A DNA stretch of 64,000 nucleotides, from contig JAEUHY010000016.1 in NCBI GenBank assembly GCA_016795325.1, positions 62,001 through 126,000 of the forward strand. Direction: 5' to 3'. Origin of the DNA: Planctomycetota bacterium (lineage in GTDB: Bacteria; Planctomycetota; UBA1135; GCA-002686595). The translations under genes and the position numbers were made by a program. Shown one piece after another: positions 35,640-44,759 of this stretch (position 1 is its first letter; each line of letters begins with the position of its first letter). The notes beneath the pieces are model-generated. The model was given only the letters and a program-made list of their open reading frames with translations. It had not been told where the DNA came from and ran no database searches.

Positions 35640-36427
35640 GCGCGCCGTTGCTCCTCATCGCCAGCGGCAAGGGCGGCGTCGGCAAGACCACGCTCGCCAC
35701 CAACCTCGCCGCGAAGCTCGCGGCCGACGGCCTGCGGGTGCTGCTCGTCGATCTCGATCTGGGCCTCGCGAACGTCGACGTGATGCTGCGCCTCGCGCCG
35801 CGCGCGACCAGCGAGGACGCGCTGAGCGCGCACACGCCGCTGCGCGAGTGCGTGACCCGCGCGACCGGCTTCGACGTGCTCGCGGCGGCCAGCGGCGTCG
35901 CCGAGCTGGCCGATCTGGAGCGCCCGCGGCTCGAGAGTTTCGTCGATCAGCTCGCCGAACTGGCCGAGGACTACGACGTGGTGCTCGGCGATGGTGCGGC
36001 CGGCCTCGGACGCGACGTGTTGACCTTCGGAGCGCGTGCGAGCCTGGTGTGGATCGTCACGACGCCCGACCCGGCTGCGCTCAGCGACGCATACGGCCTG
36101 CTCAAGGCGCTCGACCACGACGCCCGCCGGCGCGAGAGCGAACTCGCCACGCCCGAGCTGGTGCTCAACTGCGTGAGCGGCGTCGACGAGGCGCGCGAGC
36201 TGGCGAACAAACTCGCCACGGTGGCCGAACGCTTCCTCGCGCGCGCGCCGCGGTTGGCCGGTTGGCTGCCGCGCAGCGCGCGTGTTCAGCAGGCCTGCCG
36301 CCGCCAGACGCTCTTCGCTTCCGGGCCCGAACGCGGCCTCGAAGCGCACTGTTTGAGCGAGCTCGCGCGGCGAGTCGCAAGGTTGGTCGCACTCGAGGGC
36401 GCCGGGGCCGCGCTGGCTCAAGCTTGA
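35636..36427 (+). CDS. flhG: MinD-like ATPase FlhG/FleN
   Basis: FlhG limits flagellar number and activates FlhF's GTPase. The 263-residue product starts close to the deviant Walker A (ASGKGGVGKTTLATNLA), followed by VLLVDLDLGLANVDVMLRL and ending in an amphipathic C-terminal helix suited to membrane contact. The GTG at 35636 overlaps the flhF stop. The flhF-flhG-fliA order favours a polar flagellum, as an inference. Confidence 0.93.
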   Translation: MSAPLLLIASGKGGVGKTTLATNLAAKLAADGLRVLLVDLDLGLANVDVMLRLAPRATSEDALSAHTPLRECVTRATGFDVLAAASGVAELADLERPRLESFVDQLAELAEDYDVVLGDGAAGLGRDVLTFGARASLVWIVTTPDPAALSDAYGLLKALDHDARRRESELATPELVLNCVSGVDEARELANKLATVAERFLARAPRLAGWLPRSARVQQACRRQTLFASGPERGLEAHCLSELARRVARLVALEGAGAALAQA

Positions 36428-36434
36428 GTTCGAC

Positions 36435-36695
36435 ATGACCGACAAGCCCATCACGGTGCATCCGCTTTCCGCTGTCTGGCTCGCCCTCGGAGGGCGCGCC
36501 GCCGCAGCCGGAGGAGCGTTCTGCGCCCTGCTCTCGCTGTTCTTCGACGCTCCCGTGTGGGTCGCGTCGCTGCGCGGCGCCGCCGTGTGGTTCGTGCTGC
36601 GCTGGCTCGTGCGCCTCTCGGCGCGGGCCGCGGAGGCGACGCTCGACGAAGAACCGCCGCCGGTCACGACGGCGGAATCCAAGACCGCCCGATGA
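36435..36695 (+). CDS. Small membrane protein between flhG and fliA
   Basis: The 86-residue product has one or two hydrophobic stretches (AVWLALGGRAAAAGGAFCALLSLFF and WVASLRGAAVWFVLRWLVRL) and an acidic, Thr-rich tail. It starts 7 nt after flhG and precedes fliA by 25 nt, so it is very likely co-transcribed. No family was recognised. Confidence 0.72.
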   Translation: MTDKPITVHPLSAVWLALGGRAAAAGGAFCALLSLFFDAPVWVASLRGAAVWFVLRWLVRLSARAAEATLDEEPPPVTTAESKTAR

Positions 36696-36720
36696 AACTC
36701 CCCGCTGAGAAACCAAGCCG

Positions 36721-37455
36721 ATGAGCGAAGCCGCGGGCCATCCCTATGCCGTCAGCTTCGACCGCGAGAAGCTGATCCTCGACCACGTGCCGCTGCTCAA
36801 GCACTTGGTCGGGCGCATGTCGTTCGATCTGCCGGCCTCGGTGGACCGCGACGATCTGTTCGGCTACGGCATGCTCGGGCTGATCCAGGCCGCCGACTCG
36901 TGGGAGCCGGGGCGCGGCTTGAAGTTCTCGACCTACGCCTTCCCCAAGATCCGCGGCGCCATCCTCGACGAACTGCGCCGCGCCGATTTCCTGCCGCGCG
37001 GCCGCCGCGAGAAGGTGCGCGATCTCGACCGCGCGGTGGCCGAGCTCGAACAGCGCAACGGCGTCGCGCCGACGCCCGAAGAGCTCGCGGCGCACCTGGG
37101 GGTGCCGCTCGAGGAAGTCGACGAGATCCTGCTCAGCGCCCGCAGCGCCGGCTGCACCTCGCTCGACGAAGACGTCAGCGAAGCGCTGTTCGCCCGCCTC
37201 AGTGATCCGCAGTCGAACGACCCGCAGGACTCGGTGGAGTTCGCTGAGCTCAAGGGGCTGCTGGTCGAAGCGATCAAGGCGCTGCCCGAGCAGGAGCGCA
37301 CGGTCGTGACTCTGTACTACGGCGAAGAACTTCTGCTGCGCGAGATCGCCGAGGTCCTCGACCTCACCGAGTCGCGCATCAGCCAGATCCACACCCGTGC
37401 GCTGTACCGCCTCAATCGCGAGCTGACGCACGGAACACGCGGCGCCAAGGCCTGA
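36721..37455 (+). CDS. fliA: Flagellar sigma factor FliA (sigma-28)
   Basis: The 244-residue sigma factor has region 2 (HVPLLKHLVGRMSFDLPASVDRDDLFGYGMLGLIQA and FSTYAFPKIRGAILDELRR), a short region 3, and region 4 with ALPEQERTVVTLYYGEELLLREIAEVLDLTESRISQIHTRAL. Length and motifs are typical of FliA. Matching -10 boxes before fliD and the flgM-like gene are probable targets. It is itself inside the export operon. Confidence 0.96.
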   Translation: MSEAAGHPYAVSFDREKLILDHVPLLKHLVGRMSFDLPASVDRDDLFGYGMLGLIQAADSWEPGRGLKFSTYAFPKIRGAILDELRRADFLPRGRREKVRDLDRAVAELEQRNGVAPTPEELAAHLGVPLEEVDEILLSARSAGCTSLDEDVSEALFARLSDPQSNDPQDSVEFAELKGLLVEAIKALPEQERTVVTLYYGEELLLREIAEVLDLTESRISQIHTRALYRLNRELTHGTRGAKA

Positions 37456-37462
37456 GGAAACG

Positions 37463-37672
37463 ATGCAAGCGATCGTCAAGAAGCAGTTCGTCCAGGTCGA
37501 CGCGCAGGAGCACACGGCCGCGGTGCGCGGTTCGAGCGCGCCGCGCAGCTGCAAGAAGAGCGTGCGCCTGCTGCGCATCGAAGGGGCCGTGCAAGCGCTC
37601 GAAGTGACCTGCTCGTGCGGCGAACTCACCGTCGTCGAGCTCGACTACCAGGCATCGAAGGAGGGGGCATGA
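37463..37672 (+). CDS. 69-residue protein with CxC motif after fliA
   Basis: A short protein with a basic start (MQAIVKKQFVQVD), a SCKKSVRLLRIEG stretch and a final VTCSCGELTVVELDY. The CSCGE motif with a third Cys (SCKK) could bind metal, but the number of Cys is low. It sits 7 nt after fliA and overlaps the next gene, so it is translated within the flagellar operon. Function unknown. Confidence 0.75.
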   Translation: MQAIVKKQFVQVDAQEHTAAVRGSSAPRSCKKSVRLLRIEGAVQALEVTCSCGELTVVELDYQASKEGA

Positions 37673-38256
37673 ACACGCAACGTTGGCTGCTCATGGGCGC
37701 CGTAGCGGCGCTGGTTTCCGGCTGCATGACCACGCCGATCGAGACGGGCGCGCAGGGCGCGGCCGCCGGCACGGCGAGCACGGACGGCTGGAACGGATCG
37801 CGGCTATACGCCCGCGACGGCAGCGTCATCGGGCAAGCCCCGGCGCCCGGTGCGGAACATCGCACTGCGGCCGCGCGCGAGCTCGAGAGCGCCGACGGCG
37901 GCCGCATGTACATCCTCGAGCTGTACCAGAAGGCGATCGACGAGCGCGATGCGCTGCACGGCGAGCTCGCGGCGCTGCGCACGGAGTTGCGTTCGGTGCA
38001 GGAAGCGTTGATTGCGTCCGAGGCCGACCTCGACGCCGTCGACGTGCAACTCGAGCAGCTGCGCGCCGAGAACACGCGCCTGGTCAACGAGAACGTCGAC
38101 CTCGCCGCGCGCCTGACGACCGCTCAGATCCGGCGCCTGCAGGTCGAGAAGATCCTGCTCGAGATGCGCGTCGAGGAGCTCAAGCTGCTGCAAGCGGCCG
38201 CCGCCGGCGGCGCCGTCGCTGGGCCCGCCGCCGACGCGGGAGAGCGCAAGCAGTGA
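37669..38256 (+). CDS. Coiled-coil lipoprotein in the flagellar operon
   Basis: The 195-residue product has a lipoprotein signal (LLMGAVAALVSGC, cleavage before Cys near residue 19), a linker, and a heptad-rich helix of about 100 residues (ELYQKAIDERDALHGELAALRTEL through LRAENTRLVNENVDLAARL). The first residue after Cys is Met rather than Asp, so outer-membrane sorting is likely. The start overlaps the previous stop, and the gene is followed by a second lipoprotein gene. An envelope part of the flagellar outer structure is a reasonable guess. Confidence 0.82.
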   Translation: MNTQRWLLMGAVAALVSGCMTTPIETGAQGAAAGTASTDGWNGSRLYARDGSVIGQAPAPGAEHRTAAARELESADGGRMYILELYQKAIDERDALHGELAALRTELRSVQEALIASEADLDAVDVQLEQLRAENTRLVNENVDLAARLTTAQIRRLQVEKILLEMRVEELKLLQAAAAGGAVAGPAADAGERKQ

Positions 38257-38876
38257 AGTTCACCTCGGCGTGCCTGTTCGTCGCCGCAGCGCTCTCGTCC
38301 GCCTGCACGATCGTGCACCGCGAGCCGCCGCCGCAGCTCGCGATCACCCGCCGCGTCGCGGACTACTCGACCTACAACCTGCGCCGCGTCGGCTTGCTGC
38401 CGCTCGGCGGCCGAGCGCTCGACGCGCGCCGCCAACAGGAGTTCCGCCAAGCCTTCCTGTTCGAGTTCGCGCGCGCCGCGCCTTACGAGGTGGTCGCGCT
38501 CGACCCGACGCAGATTGCCGAGGTCGATCCCACACGTCCGCACGAGCGCGGCGTGTACTCCTCGCGCACGGTGCTCGAACTCGCCCGGCGCTTCCGCCTC
38601 GACGGCCTCATCGTGGGCGAGGTGACGCAGCTCGAGGTGTACTCGCCGCAGATGCTCGCCGTGCAGCTCGAGATGATCAGCGCCGAGACCGGCTTGGTGA
38701 TTTGGTCGTCGTCCGTGCACATCGACGCCGGCGACGTGGGGCTCGAACCCAACTTCGAGCACTTCCGCCGCCAGCAGAGCGAAGAAGGGCCGGCCTCGGC
38801 CGACTTGCAGCTCACGCTGCTCTCGCCGGCCAGGTTGGCGCGCTTCGCGGCTTACGAAGTGGCGCGCACCTTCTGA
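38253..38876 (+). CDS. Lipoprotein with a CsgG/FlgO-like fold, end of flagellar operon
   Basis: The 207-residue product has a lipobox (LFVAAALSSAC, Cys near residue 16). Its main domain reads RRVGLLPLGG, then FRQAFLFEFARAAPYEVVAL, DGLIVGEVTQLEVYSPQML and TGLVIWSSSVHIDA. This pattern resembles the GNA1162/CsgG/FlgO group of outer-membrane assembly lipoproteins. The GTG at 38253 overlaps the previous stop. Vibrio FlgO/FlgP, which stabilise the flagellar outer ring, would be a functional parallel. Confidence 0.78.
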   Translation: MKFTSACLFVAAALSSACTIVHREPPPQLAITRRVADYSTYNLRRVGLLPLGGRALDARRQQEFRQAFLFEFARAAPYEVVALDPTQIAEVDPTRPHERGVYSSRTVLELARRFRLDGLIVGEVTQLEVYSPQMLAVQLEMISAETGLVIWSSSVHIDAGDVGLEPNFEHFRRQQSEEGPASADLQLTLLSPARLARFAAYEVARTF

Positions 38877-38885
38877 GCCGCGGGC

Positions 38886-40340
38886 TCAGAACGTGAACAG
38901 CGACTGCACGTACACGTAGGACGTGTCGCCGTTGCCGCTGGCGTTCGGCGCGGCGTCGAGGAACTCGCCGGCGGCGAGGTACGCGGCGCCGAACTCGAGC
39001 ATCCAGTTGCCGGGCGCGACGTGCCAGCGCAGCCGGCACTCCGAGAAGTCGCCGATGTGCTCCCCTGAGCCGCCGCTCTGGTCGCGCACGCCGCCCGGCA
39101 CGTAGGTGTCGGTGTCGGACGCGAGGTACACCGGGCGGTAGACCAGCATGACCTCGACGTCGCTGCGCGGCTGGAGGAACACGCGGAGTCCGGGAGTGAG
39201 CACGTTGGAGCGCGCGATCGCGCCCAGAATGCCGGTCGGCCCGAACTCCCACCGCCGCGCGCCGAACAGCGTGTCGAAGCGGTTGTTCTCGCCGTCGGTC
39301 GGCGAGTCGTCGCCGCTGGCGTAGTCGAACTGCAGCACGCCGCGCGGCTTCCAGTCGTGATCGAAGGTGTAGCCCGCTTCGAGGTGGACGTGCTCGGCCT
39401 TGTGGTCGAGGTCCGTGTTCGAAGTCGTGCTCGAGCGCGAGTCGCCGAACTGGTACGTCGCCTCGATTTCGTAGTCGAGCAGCTCCTTGGCAGGCCGCTT
39501 CACGACGCGCGCGCCCACCGTGCTGAACGCGCGGTTCGCCGTCGCGAGTCCCGGCGCATCCTGTTCGTCGAGCCCCAAGTAGTAGAGCTCGAGATTCGCC
39601 TTGTCGAACAGCTCCGCGAGCGTGCCGTACACGCCCCAGAACTTGACGTGGCGGTTCTCGTCGTCGAGCTCGACCTCGTTGTCGAGCACGCTGTCGAAGT
39701 CGCTCGGCAGTCGTCGCGTGGGCAAGGTGAAGAAGGCCTGCAGCACGTTCTTCGACTTGGATTCCCAGCGGGCGTTGATCCCCAGGAACGTGTTGGTCGT
39801 GTTGCGGAAGTCGTTGCGCGCCACGAGGCGTCGGTTGCCCAGGTCCATCGTGTGGCGCCCGAAGATCACGCTCGCCTTGTCGCCCGCTGCGAACACGTCC
39901 TTGTCTTCGTAACCGGCGAAGAGCTGCACCATCTCGGCGCTGTTCACGATCGTGGTGTCGACGACCGAGCCGCGGTCGGACTCGAATTGCCGCGCGTCCC
40001 ACATTTCCGCGGTGGCGATGAAGCGCTCGAGCGCGACGTCCGCGCGCAAGGTCGTGCGCACGGCCCACTGATGATCGCTTCCGTCGAGCGTGTTCGCGGC
40101 GCGGAACTGCCCGTCGAGCGATTCGAAGCGTGTGCGCTGCATGCCGCTCAACTTCAACCAGCTCGGAAGCGCAGCCGCTTTCGTCAGGCGCCACGGCTCG
40201 GGCTTCTTCTCGCCGTCCTTCGCCGCGGTCCCGCTGGCCGGGTTGCTCGCTGCGGAGTGGCCTGTCGCCTGCGGGTTCGCGGTCGAGGTCTGCGCCAGGA
40301 AGAGCGCGGCCAGCGCCGCGAGCGTGGAGAGTTGTTGCAC
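38886..40340 (-). CDS. Alginate-export-type outer membrane porin
   Basis: The 484-residue product has a signal peptide (LSTLAALAALFLAQTSTA), a Pro-rich linker, then regular amphipathic strands of alternating residues through to a final aromatic residue (VYVQSLFTF), the usual sign of an outer-membrane beta barrel. Strand segments such as RTRFESLDGQFRAAN, FGRHTMDLGNRRLV and GIYGTLAEL-like turns resemble the alginate_exp family. The GTG at 40340 just before the signal peptide was chosen, although the frame is open to 40487 and no strong ribosome site is visible. Confidence 0.8.
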   Translation of the reverse strand: MQQLSTLAALAALFLAQTSTANPQATGHSAASNPASGTAAKDGEKKPEPWRLTKAAALPSWLKLSGMQRTRFESLDGQFRAANTLDGSDHQWAVRTTLRADVALERFIATAEMWDARQFESDRGSVVDTTIVNSAEMVQLFAGYEDKDVFAAGDKASVIFGRHTMDLGNRRLVARNDFRNTTNTFLGINARWESKSKNVLQAFFTLPTRRLPSDFDSVLDNEVELDDENRHVKFWGVYGTLAELFDKANLELYYLGLDEQDAPGLATANRAFSTVGARVVKRPAKELLDYEIEATYQFGDSRSSTTSNTDLDHKAEHVHLEAGYTFDHDWKPRGVLQFDYASGDDSPTDGENNRFDTLFGARRWEFGPTGILGAIARSNVLTPGLRVFLQPRSDVEVMLVYRPVYLASDTDTYVPGGVRDQSGGSGEHIGDFSECRLRWHVAPGNWMLEFGAAYLAAGEFLDAAPNASGNGDTSYVYVQSLFTF

Positions 40341-40555
40341 GAGAGCGAATGCTTGGGTGGGAGCGCGGCCGTGGTGGACCACGGACAATCGAGCGCCGAG
40401 TCTGGCGCGTGGGCGGCGCGCAAAGCAACCCGTGTGCCGACTTCGACCGAACCGTCGCTGGCCACCGATCGAGTTGATCCTACGCAAACTCGCGGCATGG
40501 CGTGCGACGACGCCGGAACGTGAGCGTTACGGCGGGGTGACGCCAGGGCGCTCGC

Positions 40556-42133
40556 TCACCCGTCGAACCGCGCGCTCAGCGCGACCAACTCGAGCCCAGG
40601 GTCGTCGCTGAACGTCCAAGCGGGGATGTACGGCCGCTCGAGCTGGTTCGCTTCGGCCACGGCGCGAAGCTGCTCCAGTGGGGCGCGGGTTCGGGCGAGG
40701 AACGCCGCGATTTCCGGTCTCCACACCCGGGTGTGGATCTCCGCCAGGATGGGGTCCTTCAGCGCGAACGACGGCTTGAGGTACTGGCGGCGCAGCAGCT
40801 TGGGAACAAGCACTCCGGTCACGCCGCCCAGGCCGACAGCCAGCCACCAACCGAGCGTGCTGATCGTGTCCTTCACCGCGGTGATCACCACGCTGAACGT
40901 CAACGCAAACACCGCCCAGACGCAACCGATCGCACACCCGCGCAGGCGCCCGTGGACAGACCTGCCGGCGCGACGCGAGAGCAGTCGGAACAACTCGGCC
41001 AACTCCTCGAGGCTGCTCTCACGCGTGTTCGTCTCGAGGCCGCGGCGCGCGCGCCATTCGCCGCACGACCAGGCGAGGATCGAGAGCGCCACCGCGTCCG
41101 CCTCCGCCTTGGGCCCGCCGTGGCGGAAGGCGTCGAGGACGGCCGGCGCCTGCTCGCGACACTCCAGCAGCACCTCGAACAGCGCGCGGTCCCCGCGCTC
41201 TTCGTCGCCACGGACGATCGCCTCCAACGCGGCGTCGAGCTTGGCGCGCAACGCGTGCCCCTGCGCGAACGTCTCGCGCGCGGCGCGGTAGCGCGTGAGC
41301 CACGCCACCAGGTCGTACTCCTCTGCGGCCCACGGCGGGAGGTGGCGCAGCTCGTCGAGCAGTTCGGCGTCGAGTTTCGCGAGCAGTTCGTCCGGCGCGG
41401 AGAGCGCCCACTTGCGCCGCAGGCGCAGCTTGAACAGCAGTTCACCGCTCCGCGCCATCGGTCCGATCGTCTTCGAAGCGCGTTCGAGCAGGGAGACCAG
41501 CCTGGCCGGTTCCGAGTTGGCGACCAAGTCCTCCCACGCGCGGTGCGTGAGCATCCAGTACAGCTGCGGCGGATAGCCCGCACCCTCTTCCGAGCGATCC
41601 GCGAGCTGCGCAAGTCTCAGGAGCAAGTCCTCGCCCTGCGGCGAGCGCACGGCGTCGCGCAGCAAACCGGCGAGCAGGTTGGCGACCTCGGATGCGCCGC
41701 GTGTCGCGTGCAAACCCTCGACGAGGACCAGCGGGGCTCGCTCGGGATCGCCGCCCAGTTCTTCCTCGAGCAACGCGAGCGCGCACCACTCCCGCGGCGT
41801 GCGCGTGTGCGCCGCGCGCAAGTGCGCCAGCGCGCCCTGCGGTCCCAGGCGCTCGAGCAGCTCCGCGGGACTCTCTTTGGCGACACGCAGCGGTTCGACC
41901 TCGACGCGCGGCGCTGGCGCGCTGCTCGTTCGGCCGTAGCGAAGCTCGGCTTCGAGCTGCTCGTACGCGGCGCGGATCTTCTGGAATTCTGCGGGAAAAC
42001 GCTCGGGCTTGAAGCGTCGGACGAGCGACATGTACGCGCGCTTGAGCGCCGTCGCGTCGAACTCCGGGGGCAAGCCGAAGAACTCGCGCGCGTCGTCGGG
42101 TAGCAGCGACCAGTCGGGGTCGGAGTCGGTCAT
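40556..42133 (-). CDS. J-like membrane protein lacking the HPD motif
   Basis: The 525-residue product starts with a J-like helix set (EFFGLPPEFDATALKRAYMSLVRRFKPERFPAEFQKIRAAYEQL, about 15-70). The invariant HPD is replaced by KPE, so normal stimulation of Hsp70 is doubtful. A long helical region follows, then two membrane helices near residues 395-440 (GCAIGCVWAVFALTFSVVIT and WWLAVGLGGVTGVL), and a short C-terminal domain. It is the last of three genes behind an HscC-type Hsp70. The membrane anchor recalls E. coli DjlB/DjlC, which partner HscC. Confidence 0.82.
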   Translation of the reverse strand: MTDSDPDWSLLPDDAREFFGLPPEFDATALKRAYMSLVRRFKPERFPAEFQKIRAAYEQLEAELRYGRTSSAPAPRVEVEPLRVAKESPAELLERLGPQGALAHLRAAHTRTPREWCALALLEEELGGDPERAPLVLVEGLHATRGASEVANLLAGLLRDAVRSPQGEDLLLRLAQLADRSEEGAGYPPQLYWMLTHRAWEDLVANSEPARLVSLLERASKTIGPMARSGELLFKLRLRRKWALSAPDELLAKLDAELLDELRHLPPWAAEEYDLVAWLTRYRAARETFAQGHALRAKLDAALEAIVRGDEERGDRALFEVLLECREQAPAVLDAFRHGGPKAEADAVALSILAWSCGEWRARRGLETNTRESSLEELAELFRLLSRRAGRSVHGRLRGCAIGCVWAVFALTFSVVITAVKDTISTLGWWLAVGLGGVTGVLVPKLLRRQYLKPSFALKDPILAEIHTRVWRPEIAAFLARTRAPLEQLRAVAEANQLERPYIPAWTFSDDPGLELVALSARFDG

Positions 42134-42143
42134 GGGCGCAGGC

Positions 42144-42809
42144 TTACGAGTTCAGCCACTGCAGGAAATCGCGCAGCAGGCTGATGAGCATCAAGACGCC
42201 GAGCGCGATGGCGATGAAGCGGACGCTCCACTTCCGCGAGTCGCGTGCGACACCGCTGGCTTGCTTGAGTTGCTGGAGCCACTCCTTCTCCAGTTCCGCG
42301 AGTTCGGGGTAGCTCTTGCTCAACGTCTCGGCGAAGCGTCGCGACGCCTTCGCCTGTTTGGGCTGGCGTGCCGCTAGAAGCGCCTGGCTCCGCAGCGACG
42401 CGGCTTCCGTGGGCTCCGCGACGAGCAGTTGCTGCAGCTTTCGAACCAGGAACGCGTCCGCGCTCGCGTCGGCCGCAAGTTGATCGAGCTTGTTGCGCAG
42501 CGCGTTCACCCGGACCAGGCGCGCGGCCGCGTACTCGAGATCGGCGAAGCGCGCGAGCGGCAGTGCTGCGAGTTCGGCGGCGACCACGTCCGGCGGACGT
42601 TCGAAGAACGACTCGCGCACGTTCGCGAGCTCCGCGGAGAGTTGCTGGTGCGACGGACCCCGGTAGTGCGCGGAGCCTGTGCTCGGCGCCGCCGGCGCTT
42701 GCTTGGACGCACGCCGCAGCTCCCGCGCGGCCAGGATGCTCTCGGTCCGCGACGCGGGATCGAGAGCCAGCACGCTGCGCAAGTACTCGACTTGCTGCGC
42801 GTCGCTCAC
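42144..42809 (-). CDS. C-terminally anchored helical protein in the Hsp70 module
   Basis: The 221-residue product is mostly helical (EYLRSVLALDPASRTESILAARELRR, then ALRNKLDQLAADASADAFLVRKLQQLL) and ends with one membrane helix, FIAIALGVLMLISLLRDFL, a tail-anchor arrangement. The GTG start overlaps the hscC stop (GTGA), and the J-like gene begins 10 nt after it. No family recognised; co-translation with the Hsp70 suggests a linked role. Confidence 0.78.
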   Translation of the reverse strand: MSDAQQVEYLRSVLALDPASRTESILAARELRRASKQAPAAPSTGSAHYRGPSHQQLSAELANVRESFFERPPDVVAAELAALPLARFADLEYAAARLVRVNALRNKLDQLAADASADAFLVRKLQQLLVAEPTEAASLRSQALLAARQPKQAKASRRFAETLSKSYPELAELEKEWLQQLKQASGVARDSRKWSVRFIAIALGVLMLISLLRDFLQWLNS

Positions 42810-44545
42810 TGCGGCTCCTCGCGGTAGCTGAGCCCGAAGGACTCCAGCACTTCGATCAGCGCGCCGCGCGCGTAGGCGAAGGCGGCGGCGTCGTTCTGGT
42901 TCAGCCAGTGCTCGTAGAGGTCGAGCGTTCGTTCGAGTTCTGCGCGGCGTTCCGCGTCGAGTTCGCGCAGCGCTGCTGTCGCGAACGCGAGCAGCCGTTG
43001 GTTCTCGAGCTTCTCGCGCGGGTAGAGCTTCAGCGCCTGCATCTTCGCCAGCGCCGCCTGCAGTTGTTCCTTCGTCGGCTGGGCGCCGGACTGCTTGATC
43101 ACCGTCGCATAGCGCTGCCCCGTCTTGGGCACGATCGCTTCGACCTCGAGCAGCCCGTTGAGGTCGTAGGTGAAGCGCAAGATGATCTCGAGGCCGCGCG
43201 GCAGCGGCGGCAAGCCGTCCACGATGAGCTTGCCCAGGGCCAGGTTCTCGCTCACGAGGCGCGACTCGCCTTGGAACACGTGCACGCTGACGGTGGTCTG
43301 CCCGTCGTGCCGCGTGAACACCGATTCCTCGCGCGACACGGGAATCGTCGTGTTGCGGTGGATCACCGGCATGAAGTAGCCCTCGACGTGCCGCGAGCCG
43401 AACTCCTTGGTGATCTCGACGCCCAGCGTGTGCGGGCACACGTCGGTCATCACCATGTCGCTCACGGCCTGGTCATCGGCGACCAGCGCCGCTTGGATCG
43501 CCGCGCCGAGCGCCACGGCCTCGTCGGGATGGACTTCGTGGCGTGGCGCGCGCGAGAACAGCTGCGCAGCCAGCGCTTGAACGATCGGCATGCGCGTGGC
43601 GCCGCCGACGAGGATCACTTCGTCGATCTGCGCGGGCGCCAGGCGCGCGTCCGCGAGCGCGCGCAGCGACGGCCGCCGCAGTCGTTCCAGCAGCGGCTGC
43701 GCCAGCGCTTCGAAGCGCGCCGCGTCGAACTCGAGCGTGGGGGAATCGGGGCCCACACGACCCTGCGCATCGGGAATCCGCACGCTGGACGTGCGCGCCT
43801 CGCTCAAGGCCCGTTTGGCGAGCTCGGCCTCCGCGCGCAGGCGCGCGACGAGCAACGGCTCGCGCAGTTCGGCAAGCTCGAGCGTGCGTCCCGTGCGCGC
43901 CAGCGCGTCGGAGACCAGCGTCTCGGTGAAGTCCTCACCGCCGAGTCGGCTCTCGCCCGCCGCGCCCTTGATCTCGAGCACGCCCTCGAAGATCTCGAGC
44001 ACCGTCACGTCGAAGGTGCCGCCGCCCAGGTCGAACACCACCAGGCGCTGGTTCTGCTCGCGTCGGTGGAATCCGTAGGTCAGTGCGGCGGCCGTCGGCT
44101 CGTTGATGATGCGTTCGACCGTCAGTCCCGCGAGTTCGCCCGCGCGCACGGTCGCGGCGCGCTGCAACTGGTTGAAGTACGCCGGGACGGTGACGACGGC
44201 TTTCGTGACGCTGCGGCCCAGGTCCGCTTCGGCGTCGCGCTTGAGCGAGGCGAGCACGAGGCTGGACAGTTCGATGGCGCTGAACGAGCGCCCCGCGAGC
44301 TGGACCGACCGATCGGTTCCCATCCAACGCTTGAAGGCGGCGCACACGCGCTCGGGGGCCGTCAGCGCGAGGTGCCGCGCGGGCTCGCCGACGAGCACCT
44401 CGCCGCTCTCGAGCAGGCCCACGACGGAGGGCGTGAGCACCGCCCGATGCGCGTTGCGGATCAAACGCGGCGCGCCGTGCTCGAAGACGGCCACGAGCGA
44501 GTTGGTGGTCCCCAGGTCGATGCCCAGGTGCGGTTGCTGGCTCAT
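42806..44545 (-). CDS. hscC: Hsp70 chaperone, HscC type
   Basis: The 579-residue Hsp70 has IDLGTTNSLVAVF (residues 9-21), the FDLGGGTFDVTVLEI phosphate loop and VILVGGATRMP. HscC-type features are VMTDVCPHTLGVEI, IHRNTTIPVSR, FTYDLNGLLEVEAI and ALKLYPREKL, with a short C-terminal lid and no EEVD tail. The length matches HscC (~556), not DnaK (~640). HscC proteins act with membrane-bound J-proteins, in line with the two membrane proteins encoded next. Confidence 0.9.
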   Translation of the reverse strand: MSQQPHLGIDLGTTNSLVAVFEHGAPRLIRNAHRAVLTPSVVGLLESGEVLVGEPARHLALTAPERVCAAFKRWMGTDRSVQLAGRSFSAIELSSLVLASLKRDAEADLGRSVTKAVVTVPAYFNQLQRAATVRAGELAGLTVERIINEPTAAALTYGFHRREQNQRLVVFDLGGGTFDVTVLEIFEGVLEIKGAAGESRLGGEDFTETLVSDALARTGRTLELAELREPLLVARLRAEAELAKRALSEARTSSVRIPDAQGRVGPDSPTLEFDAARFEALAQPLLERLRRPSLRALADARLAPAQIDEVILVGGATRMPIVQALAAQLFSRAPRHEVHPDEAVALGAAIQAALVADDQAVSDMVMTDVCPHTLGVEITKEFGSRHVEGYFMPVIHRNTTIPVSREESVFTRHDGQTTVSVHVFQGESRLVSENLALGKLIVDGLPPLPRGLEIILRFTYDLNGLLEVEAIVPKTGQRYATVIKQSGAQPTKEQLQAALAKMQALKLYPREKLENQRLLAFATAALRELDAERRAELERTLDLYEHWLNQNDAAAFAYARGALIEVLESFGLSYREEPQ

Positions 44546-44733
44546 CGCCGAAGGGGAGCGCGAGTGGGGGGCGCCCCCCGCGCGGGGACGAGCGCGCGAG
44601 TCTGGGGGAGCCGACCTCGACCGTCATACTCGCCGGTGCGCGGATCGCGCAAGTGCGCGGGGCGCGAGCGCCTGGAACACGACCGGCCTGCGACGCCGAA
44701 GCGTTGCGGGCCGGTGAACTGGGGGTTGCCGAT

Positions 44734-44758
44734 CGAGCGCGAGGGACGCTCGCGCTCG
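44734..44758 (-). terminator. Hairpin at the 3' end of the flgM-like gene
   Basis: CGAGCGCGAG and CTCGCGCTCG pair perfectly over 10 bp with a 5-nt loop, right after the flgM-like stop. No T-run follows on the minus strand, so intrinsic termination is uncertain. Confidence 0.5.
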
Positions 44759-44759
44759 C

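Noticed and set aside
40341..40487. Upstream extension of the porin frame to 40487
   Set aside because: The extension would place about 49 residues, many basic, in front of a clear signal peptide. A start at 40340 is more sensible.
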